Assembly: GCA_023447335.1 (NCBI GenBank)
Contig: JAEXOD010000146.1
Span: 1 to 30,801, forward strand
DNA length: 30,801 bases
Source: Bacteroidota bacterium
GTDB taxonomy: Bacteria; Bacteroidota; Ignavibacteria; Ignavibacteriales; Melioribacteraceae
Reading direction: 5' to 3'
The notes below the pieces were generated by a model. That model searched no databases. It was given only the letters and a program-made list of their open reading frames with translations, and was not told the origin of the DNA. Both the position numbers and the translations under genes were made by a program. Shown one piece after another: positions 23,966-30,801 of the stretch (the stretch's first letter is position 1; each line of letters starts with the position of its first letter).

Positions 23966-24733
23966 TTACTTTTCTGCAACTACTAACATTTCATAATCTT
24001 CTGTAGTTAGAGTATCATTTCTAGAATATGCACCGAGTTTAGCTCCGAAGATATCAATCTTTTTAAAACCTAGGGATTTTAATAACCATGTGATTTCACT
24101 TGGTACATAATATCTTTCGTTACATTCAAGTTTTATTTCATTTCCGTTATCATCTTTAATTGTAGTAATATTATAATCCCTAAATGTCATTAAATCAAAA
24201 GTTGTACTTCTATATGTTGCATTCCCATCAACCGAATTTTCGTTTAGAAATTCTGTAACCGAATGGAATAACGGAAATAATCCGTTAAGAGTTGTAAAGA
24301 TAAATTTCGAATTATCTTTTAATGAATTACTAATACTTTTTAAAATTGCGAAATTTAATTCGTCAGTTTCCATTAAAGGGAATCCGCCTTCACATAACAT
24401 TATCGCACAATCAAATTCTTTTATGAAGGGTAAATTTCTTGCGTCTTGTTTTTGAAACTCGATAGTTAGATCGGCATTTTTTGCATTAAGTTTTGCCTTC
24501 TCTAACATATTTTCTGATAAATCAATACCTAACAAATTATAGCCTCGTTTTGTTAGTTCAATAGAGTGTCTTCCCGTTCCGCAACCTACATCTAAGATCC
24601 TTAATTGCTTGTTAAAACTGAACTCTTTTTCTAAAAAATCACATTCACCAATAGTGCCTTGAGTAAAACATTCGCTTTCATACTTATTTGCATAGTTTTC
24701 AAATAATGATTGATACCATTGTTTTGATTCCAT
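23966..24733 (-). CDS. Class I SAM-dependent methyltransferase
   Basis: This soluble 255-residue protein has a Rossmann methyltransferase core. Motif I is RILDVGCGTGRHSIELTKRGY near residues 45-65, followed by the acidic LLGIDLSENMLEKAK (motif II) and a QKQDARNLPF segment near 95 that usually holds the adenine contact. The C-terminal part, with NERYYVPSEITWLLKSLGFKKIDIFG, is typical of small-molecule methyltransferases of the UbiE/Methyltransf_25 type. The substrate is unknown. Start ATG 24733 is supported by AAAGGAG (complement of 24739-24745). It is convergent with hppA and divergent from the kinase pair; no functional link is evident. Confidence 0.88.
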   Translation of the reverse strand: MESKQWYQSLFENYANKYESECFTQGTIGECDFLEKEFSFNKQLRILDVGCGTGRHSIELTKRGYNLLGIDLSENMLEKAKLNAKNADLTIEFQKQDARNLPFIKEFDCAIMLCEGGFPLMETDELNFAILKSISNSLKDNSKFIFTTLNGLFPLFHSVTEFLNENSVDGNATYRSTTFDLMTFRDYNITTIKDDNGNEIKLECNERYYVPSEITWLLKSLGFKKIDIFGAKLGAYSRNDTLTTEDYEMLVVAEK

Positions 24734-24895
24734 TTTAACTCCTTTAATTTGTTAAAACACATAATAAAGATAATTATAATAATTCAAATGTTTAATTAAG
24801 TTATTATTAAAAGTGTGTTTATTTTTATGCAAAATTGAAAAAAAATATTTATATTAAAATTCAAATAGTTTCAGAAAAGGTTTTGGGAGAATATT

Positions 24896-27643
24896 TTGTA
24901 TAGTAACTTGGATGATATAGATAAAATTACAATCAAAAATATTATTGATTGTTATGAAGAGCAAATTGTTTCGTTAAAGAAGAGACTCTCAATTTTGGAA
25001 GATGAAAACATTCGTCAAAATGCAATTTTGTGGGGTACTAATGCCGGTACCTGGGTTTGGAATCTTATTGAAAACTCTTTATCAATTAATGATAGATACT
25101 TAGAAATTTTAGGATATACTAAAAACGAATTATTAGTTGAAAAGCCGGAAGATTGTAAAAAACTAATCCATCCTGAAGATATTATTAAGATAGACTATGA
25201 AATGCAAAGTCATTTTTCAAACAAAAAAGACTCATTAGAGTGTGAATTTAGAATGCTGCATAAATCAGGTAAATGGGTTTGGGTTTTAAGTAAAGGAAAG
25301 GTTACAAAAAGAAATGAGAACGGAGAACCAATATTAATGGCTGGAATGCACATTGATATTACTGCTATTAAGAATTTGCAAGAAAAGTATGATGCGAATT
25401 TAGCACTTTGGCATTCTGCATTCGATTCTCATACTTCGGTTATGCTGTTGATTGAACCGATAAGCGGTAAAATAATTGATGCAAACTATAGTGCGAGTAA
25501 GTTTTACGGTTACTCTATTGACGAACTTAAGCGGATGAAGATATCCGAAATAAATACTTTAAGTAAAGAACAAGTAGAACAAGAGAGAATTAAAGCTTTT
25601 AATAGTGAAAGGAATTATTTTATATTTCCGCATAAACTTTCTAGCGGTGAAATTCGTATTGTTGAAGTCAATTCTTCTAATGTATTTATTGATGGTCAAA
25701 AACTTCTATTTTCAATTATTCATGATATTACAGATAGAAAACTTGCTGAAGAAAACTTAAAACTTAATGAAGAAAAATATAGAACAATATTGCAAACTGC
25801 CTTAGATGGTTTTTTAATAATTGATGAACTTGGCAATATTATTGAGGCAAATGAATCTTATTCAGAGATGATAGGATATTCGATAGAAGAATTAAAGAAA
25901 TTAAATGTTTTAGATATTTCTGCTGTTTACGACCTAAAATCATTAAATGAAAAGCTGACTTTATTAAAAGGAACGAATTCCAACAAATATATTACGAAGC
26001 ACAGGTGTAAAGACGGCAAAGTATTGGATGTTGAGATAAGTGTTAAATATCAAGAGATCAATAATAGGATTATTTTTATTGTTTTTGTGAGTGATATTTC
26101 TGAAAAAATAATTGCTGCAAATCAAATTAGATTAATGAAAGAGAATTATGAAAGGTTTTTAAACAGCATTGATGAATTTTTGTTCGTCTTTGATGAATTA
26201 GGAAATATTTTGTTTATTAATTCCGAAGTTACTAAACGACTTGGTTATTTTAGTGAAGATATATTTACTAACAATAAGCATATAAAAAACATATGTGAGG
26301 TTTATAATATAGATTCATTAGAAAATGTAATTAACGGTCAAGTTTTACCAAGTTCGCTTTGTACTAAATTTAATGAGAAGATTAACGTAGAAACAAGAGT
26401 GTTTAAAGGATTGTGGAATAATGATCCCGTATTTTTCGGATTATCAAAAGATATTACTCAAGTATTAATTTCGGAAGAGAAGTTTTCAAAAGTTTTTAAG
26501 CTGAATCCGGTCGCATGTGGAATTTCAGAACCGATTACGGGTAATTATTTAGAAGTAAACGATGCGTTTTGTAAATTGTTTGAATTTGATGAAAAGGAAA
26601 TTATAGGGAAAAATGCAATTCAACTTGGCATTCTTGATGAAAAAGTTAAAGAGGAGATTATTAAAGTTTTTCAGTTACAGGGTAAATTGCGTAATTATGA
26701 GACAATGCTATATTCAAAAACGAAAAAACCAAAACATGTTTTATTATCGGTTGATAATGTTGTTGTATATAATAGAAACGTTCGTTTTACGGTTGCATCC
26801 GATATTACCGATTTAAAAGATACACATATTAGATTATCAAATGCGAATAAAGAATTATTGGATTCAAAAATCTTAATTGAACAAGTATTAAATGAAAAAG
26901 AGATAATAATTAAGCAGCTTAATGAAACTAAAAATAATCTTGAAAAAACAAATTCCGAAAAAGATAAATTATTTTCAATAATTTCACATGATTTGAAAAG
27001 TCCGTTTCAGGGATTTTTAGGCTTGACAGAAGTTTTGGCAAATGATTCGGAAGTACTTTCAAGCGAAGAGATGAAGGATTTATTCTTACAATTTAATGTT
27101 ACTACAAAAAGATTATATAATTTATTATCTAACCTTCTGGACTGGTCTAAAATGAAAGGAGGTATTATAAATTTTGAACCAAAGTATGTTGATATTTCCA
27201 AAATAGTGAAACAAAATATAACTTTACTAGAACAAAATAAAAAAAATATTATACTAATTAACAAAATTAATGAAAATTCGTTTTTGTATATTGATGAAAA
27301 AATGATAAATTCTGTAATACGAAATTTAATTACAAATGCGATAAAGTTTTCGAGTTTAAATTCGACTATAGTTATAGATTTACAAAAATGTTCCGATGGC
27401 TACGATATTATATCAATTCAAGATAAGGGAATCGGAATTCCCGAAGGTATTCTTTCAAAGTTGTTTGTGATAGGTGAAAAAGTTGGTAGAACCGGGACTT
27501 TAGGTGAGGAAAGTACAGGTTTAGGATTATTACTTTGTAAAGAGTTTATTGAAAAACATAAAGGTAAAATTTGGGTCGAGAGTAAAATAAATATTGGTAG
27601 TACTTTTTATTTCTCTGTTCCAAACACAGATGTTTTTAATTAG
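24896..27643 (+). CDS. Soluble multi-PAS sensor histidine kinase
   Basis: This 915-residue protein has a short N-terminal coiled coil (about 15-40) and five PAS-like units, roughly 43-160, 168-285, 292-405, 415-525 and 528-640, most ending in the typical DIT or DIS (for example HIDITAIKN, HDITDRKLAE). A coiled coil (645-690) precedes the kinase core. The phospho-acceptor is H698 in SIISHDLKSPFQGFLG. The ATPase domain (about 795-912) shows the N box IRNLITNAIKFSS, G1 DKGIGIPEG and G2 STGLGLLLCKEF. No membrane segment is seen, so it should sense a cytoplasmic signal such as redox state or a small ligand. The start codon is TTG 24896, after GGGAGA. It is 14 bp before a second kinase; no receiver domain is attached. 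Confidence 0.92.
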   Translation: MYSNLDDIDKITIKNIIDCYEEQIVSLKKRLSILEDENIRQNAILWGTNAGTWVWNLIENSLSINDRYLEILGYTKNELLVEKPEDCKKLIHPEDIIKIDYEMQSHFSNKKDSLECEFRMLHKSGKWVWVLSKGKVTKRNENGEPILMAGMHIDITAIKNLQEKYDANLALWHSAFDSHTSVMLLIEPISGKIIDANYSASKFYGYSIDELKRMKISEINTLSKEQVEQERIKAFNSERNYFIFPHKLSSGEIRIVEVNSSNVFIDGQKLLFSIIHDITDRKLAEENLKLNEEKYRTILQTALDGFLIIDELGNIIEANESYSEMIGYSIEELKKLNVLDISAVYDLKSLNEKLTLLKGTNSNKYITKHRCKDGKVLDVEISVKYQEINNRIIFIVFVSDISEKIIAANQIRLMKENYERFLNSIDEFLFVFDELGNILFINSEVTKRLGYFSEDIFTNNKHIKNICEVYNIDSLENVINGQVLPSSLCTKFNEKINVETRVFKGLWNNDPVFFGLSKDITQVLISEEKFSKVFKLNPVACGISEPITGNYLEVNDAFCKLFEFDEKEIIGKNAIQLGILDEKVKEEIIKVFQLQGKLRNYETMLYSKTKKPKHVLLSVDNVVVYNRNVRFTVASDITDLKDTHIRLSNANKELLDSKILIEQVLNEKEIIIKQLNETKNNLEKTNSEKDKLFSIISHDLKSPFQGFLGLTEVLANDSEVLSSEEMKDLFLQFNVTTKRLYNLLSNLLDWSKMKGGIINFEPKYVDISKIVKQNITLLEQNKKNIILINKINENSFLYIDEKMINSVIRNLITNAIKFSSLNSTIVIDLQKCSDGYDIISIQDKGIGIPEGILSKLFVIGEKVGRTGTLGEESTGLGLLLCKEFIEKHKGKIWVESKINIGSTFYFSVPNTDVFN

Positions 27644-27657
27644 GATTTAGGATTAGT

Positions 27658-30600
27658 ATGATAATAGTTGAAATTGTATATAATTTAGCAATAATTGTGG
27701 CATCTAGTGTCGTTTCGGGATTTTTTGATAAAAGGTTTAGCCGAAATACACAAATAGGAAAAGTTTTACAAGGTTTTGTATTTGGTACTATTTCAATTTT
27801 AGCAATGCTAAATCCGTATAATATGGCTCCGGGTATATTCTTTGACGGAAGGTCAATTATTTTAAGTTTAGCTGCTTTGTTTTTCGGTAATATTGCCGGA
27901 ATAATTGCAGCAATAATGGCAATTATTACTAGATTAATTATTGGCGGAAACGGAGCCTTTGTAGGTTGTTCAGTTATATTTTCATCTTTGGTTATAGGAG
28001 TGTTATTTAATTATTTAAAAAAGAACGACTATATTATAATAAATTCTATTACATTATATTTGTTCGGGGTATTAGTTCACTTAGCTATGCTTTCTTTGAT
28101 GTTCTTCTTGCCTAAAAATTTTGTATGGCTAACTTTTAAAACAATTGCAATTACTGTAATTTCAATATATCCGTTAGTTACTGTTTTAATCGGCAAAATA
28201 TTAACAGACCAAGCCGAAAATTTGGAACTTTTAAAAGAATTAAAAGAAAGTGAAGAGAAACATAAATCGATTGTAGAAAATAGTTTTGACGTAATCTATA
28301 CTATTTCTTCAACCGGTTTTTTAACATATGTTTCCTCAGCTTGGGAGATTACTCTAGGTCATAAACAAGATGAAGTATTGGGAAAACATTTTAGTGAATT
28401 TGTTCATCATGATGATATTCAGCGTTGTACGGAATTCTTGAATTTAGTATTAACGACTTTACATAGACAAGAAGGAATAGAATACAGAGTAAAACATAAA
28501 AACGGAAGTTGGCGTTGGCACACAACAAGTGCAGTTCCCTTAACTAATAAAGAAGGCATTGCAATTGGTTTTGAGGGAATAGCACGTGATATTACCGAAA
28601 ATAAAAAAATTAAGATTGAATTAGAATCGAGCGAAGAAAAATTAAGGTATTTTATTCAGAATTCTCCGATGGCAGTTATTGAATGGAATTCAGACGAAAG
28701 AATTAGCAGATGGACCGGAGAAGCTGAAAAAATGTTTGGGTTTACTGAAGCAGAGGTAATCGGTAAAAAAGCGAATGAAATTAAACTTATATATGAAAAA
28801 GATAGAGAAATAGTTAGTAATGATATAAATTTACTAATCTCCGGTGAAAAAAATTATATTGTTACTAATAATAGAAATTATACAAAAGACGGAAGAGTTA
28901 TTTATTGTGAATGGTATAACACTGTTAGAAAAAATAATTCCGGAAAAGTTTTGTATTCACTTTCTCAAGTTTTGGAAGTAACCGAAAGGAAGGAAGCAGA
29001 ATTAGCTTTAGCCGAAAATCAAAGAAGGTTAAAGGATATAATTACATTTTTACCAGATCCGACTTTTGCTATTGATAAGAATAGAACAATTATTTTATGG
29101 AACAAAGCCATTGAAGAAATGACCGGTTATACTGCAGATATGATGATAGGGAAATCTAATCAAGAATATGCTATTCCGTTTTACGGGAATGAAAGGCCCG
29201 TACTTTTGGATTTAATATTTTCGGAAGATGATGAATTAAAATCTAAGTATAAAGATATTATAAAAAAAGGAGATTCATTTACAACCAATGTTTATTGTCC
29301 TGATTTGTATAATAACAAAGGTGCTTGGCTATTTTCTAAAGCCTCTCCACTTTATAATAGTGAAGGCGTAATAATCGGAGCTATTGAGAGTATGAGGGAT
29401 ATTACTTTGCAGAAGATGCAAGAAGAAAGAGAAATAAAAAGACTTGAAAATATAACTTTACAACAAGAAATATTGATTGAAACAGCTACTTCAGAATATT
29501 TAAATAAAGGGGATATAAGATTTCTTTCTCAATTCTTAACTGAACGAGTCGGAAAATTTCTTAAAACCGAAAGAACCTCTGTTTGGCTTTTTGATGAGAA
29601 TTTTACCAAACTTGAATGTATTAATTTATATGAACTAAGTAAAGAATCACACTCAAAGGGAACAGTTCTACAGTATCATGAATTTTCCGATGAATTTGAA
29701 GCCCTCAAAAGGTCTAAATATGTTGATGCAAGTGATCCTTATAATGATTCTAGAACAAAAGGTTATATAGAAAATTACTTTAAAAAGTTTAATATAACAG
29801 CTATGTTAGATAGTGTAATAAGGTACTCTGATAAATTATTAGGCGTTTTGTGTGTCGAGCATGTAAATGTACAACATAAATGGAGTAGTGACGAAATTTC
29901 GTTTATGTGCCAATTAGCAGATCAAATTGCTATTGCAATTTCTAATCATCAAAGAAAAATTGTTGAAAAAAATCTTAGAAAATTATCTCTTGCAGTTGAA
30001 CAAAGTCAAGTTTCTATAATTGTTACTAATAAGGAAGCAAAAATTGAATATGTAAATCCCCGATTTTTAGAGGTTACGGGTTATTCGTTAAATGAGATTA
30101 TTGGTAAAAACCCAAGTATCTTAAGTTCAAATTATTTTTCAAAAAAAGAATATGACGAGATGTGGGGATTATTAAATTCTGGTGAAAAATGGAACGGAAT
30201 ATTTAGAAATAAGAAGAAAAACGGGGAATTATATTGGGAAAGTGCAACAATATCTCCGGTAAAAAATGAGGACGGAATAATCACAAATTTTGTTGCAGTT
30301 AAAGAAGACATTACACTAAAACAAAAAATGGAGAATAACTTAAAAGAGGCACTTGAAAGAGCTGAAGAAATGAATAGGTTAAAATCTAATTTTTTGGCTA
30401 ATATGAATCACGAAATCCGAACCCCTTTAAATGGTATGCTTGGTTTTGCTGAAATACTTTCAATGGAATTAACTAATCCTGTTCAAAGAAATATGGCTGC
30501 AACAATTCTATATTCGGGGAAGCGATTAGGAGAAACGATAAATCTTATTCTTGATTTATCCACAATTGAATCACAAAACATTGAATTAAAAAAGGCAAAA

Positions 30601-30801
30601 ACAGATGTGGTTTCATTAATTAAAAAAGTAGTGGAGCCATTTAAGGATGTTCTTATTAATAAAGGAGTTGAATTAAAGTGTAAATTTGCTGATCACAAAA
30701 TTAACAGTATTATTGACGAACATTTTTTTGCCAGAGCTATTCATAATATAATTGATAATGCAGTAAAATATACTAAAACCGGGTATATATCAGTGGAAGT
30801 A
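27658..30801 (+). CDS. Membrane multi-PAS/GAF sensor histidine kinase with 5TM-LYT-like sensor (partial, 3' end outside window)
   Basis: The frame is open from ATG 27658 to the window end, 1048 codons. Residues 1 to about 185 form five or so membrane helices resembling the 5TMR-LYT sensor domain, with the characteristic NMAPGIFFDGRSIILSLAALFFGN pattern followed by LIIGGNGAFVG. Then come PAS units at about 202-320, 329-445 and 456-590, a GAF-like domain at about 605-765, and a fourth PAS at 776-895 (YVNPRFLEVTGYSLNEIIGKNPSIL). The phospho-acceptor is H918 in FLANMNHEIRTPLNGM. The ATPase domain is cut just after the N box IHNIIDNAVKYTKTG. The H-box type is common in hybrid kinases, so a receiver domain may follow outside the window. 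It is probably cotranscribed with the preceding kinase. Confidence 0.92.
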   Translation, partial: MIIVEIVYNLAIIVASSVVSGFFDKRFSRNTQIGKVLQGFVFGTISILAMLNPYNMAPGIFFDGRSIILSLAALFFGNIAGIIAAIMAIITRLIIGGNGAFVGCSVIFSSLVIGVLFNYLKKNDYIIINSITLYLFGVLVHLAMLSLMFFLPKNFVWLTFKTIAITVISIYPLVTVLIGKILTDQAENLELLKELKESEEKHKSIVENSFDVIYTISSTGFLTYVSSAWEITLGHKQDEVLGKHFSEFVHHDDIQRCTEFLNLVLTTLHRQEGIEYRVKHKNGSWRWHTTSAVPLTNKEGIAIGFEGIARDITENKKIKIELESSEEKLRYFIQNSPMAVIEWNSDERISRWTGEAEKMFGFTEAEVIGKKANEIKLIYEKDREIVSNDINLLISGEKNYIVTNNRNYTKDGRVIYCEWYNTVRKNNSGKVLYSLSQVLEVTERKEAELALAENQRRLKDIITFLPDPTFAIDKNRTIILWNKAIEEMTGYTADMMIGKSNQEYAIPFYGNERPVLLDLIFSEDDELKSKYKDIIKKGDSFTTNVYCPDLYNNKGAWLFSKASPLYNSEGVIIGAIESMRDITLQKMQEEREIKRLENITLQQEILIETATSEYLNKGDIRFLSQFLTERVGKFLKTERTSVWLFDENFTKLECINLYELSKESHSKGTVLQYHEFSDEFEALKRSKYVDASDPYNDSRTKGYIENYFKKFNITAMLDSVIRYSDKLLGVLCVEHVNVQHKWSSDEISFMCQLADQIAIAISNHQRKIVEKNLRKLSLAVEQSQVSIIVTNKEAKIEYVNPRFLEVTGYSLNEIIGKNPSILSSNYFSKKEYDEMWGLLNSGEKWNGIFRNKKKNGELYWESATISPVKNEDGIITNFVAVKEDITLKQKMENNLKEALERAEEMNRLKSNFLANMNHEIRTPLNGMLGFAEILSMELTNPVQRNMAATILYSGKRLGETINLILDLSTIESQNIELKKAKTDVVSLIKKVVEPFKDVLINKGVELKCKFADHKINSIIDEHFFARAIHNIIDNAVKYTKTGYISVEV

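Noticed and set aside
24734..24895. Small gene or promoter pair in the divergent gap before the kinases
   Set aside because: No ORF of useful length and no well-spaced promoter elements could be defended; the gap holds only AT-rich sequence and the two ribosome binding sites.

Overview
The window is about 30.8 kb of AT-rich chromosomal DNA, almost fully coding. Gene content and order at the left end (ileS, a DksA/TraR-type zinc-finger protein, lspA, an RluD-type pseudouridine synthase) and the protein sequences suggest a Gram-negative bacterium of the Bacteroidota/Chlorobiota/Ignavibacteriota group, perhaps Ignavibacteria. This is inference from familiarity, since no database was consulted. 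No stretch over 300 bases lacks a gene. The longest gap, between the rluD-like gene and ilvE (3054-3315), holds a candidate promoter, a possible leader peptide and a hairpin. No tRNA, rRNA, CRISPR array or insertion sequence was seen.

Layout. 2-3053: housekeeping run (ileS 3' end, DksA-like protein, lspA, rluD-like). 3112-5484: ilvE with a regulatory-looking leader, then a secreted alkaline phosphatase. 5500-6282: an MlaE-type lipid transporter permease without its usual partner genes. 6313-19626: a surface-glycan operon behind a good sigma70-like promoter. It encodes a Wzx flippase, a glycosyltransferase, the three enzymes of UDP-N-acetyl-L-fucosamine synthesis (FnlA/CapE, FnlB/CapF, FnlC/CapG), a WbuB-like glycosyltransferase, a PglC-like initiating phosphoglycosyl transferase, an ATP-grasp ligase, a HAD hydrolase, a DegT-family aminotransferase and a membrane PglF/WbpM 4,6-dehydratase. 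19634-20719 (minus strand): a response regulator fused to a class III nucleotidyl cyclase. 20912-23915: an unrecognised conserved-looking protein and a K+-dependent membrane pyrophosphatase, closed by a strong bidirectional terminator. 23966-24733 (minus strand): a SAM methyltransferase. 24896-30801: two tandem multi-PAS histidine kinases, the second cut by the window end.

How the genes work together. The glycan operon can make two deoxy-amino sugars from UDP-GlcNAc: an L-FucNAc nucleotide (FnlABC) and a 4-amino-4,6-dideoxy sugar (PglF plus the aminotransferase). PglC-like would load the latter on undecaprenyl phosphate, the glycosyltransferases would extend it, and Wzx would flip it. No Wzy polymerase, chain-length regulator or ligase is present, so a short oligosaccharide is as likely as a long polymer.

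The most unusual structure is inside that operon. Between fnlB and fnlC sits a gene for a four-helix-bundle protein of the 23S rRNA intervening-sequence (S23/Avd-like) family, bracketed by inverted arrays of an 8-bp unit, GTGATANN (8 copies left, 4 copies inverted right). The 498-bp block looks like a discrete inserted element: removing it leaves fnlB followed by fnlC with its own ribosome binding site. The second most interesting item is a 36-codon leader ORF before ilvE in which 16 codons are Ile, Leu or Val, with a GC-rich hairpin in its middle.
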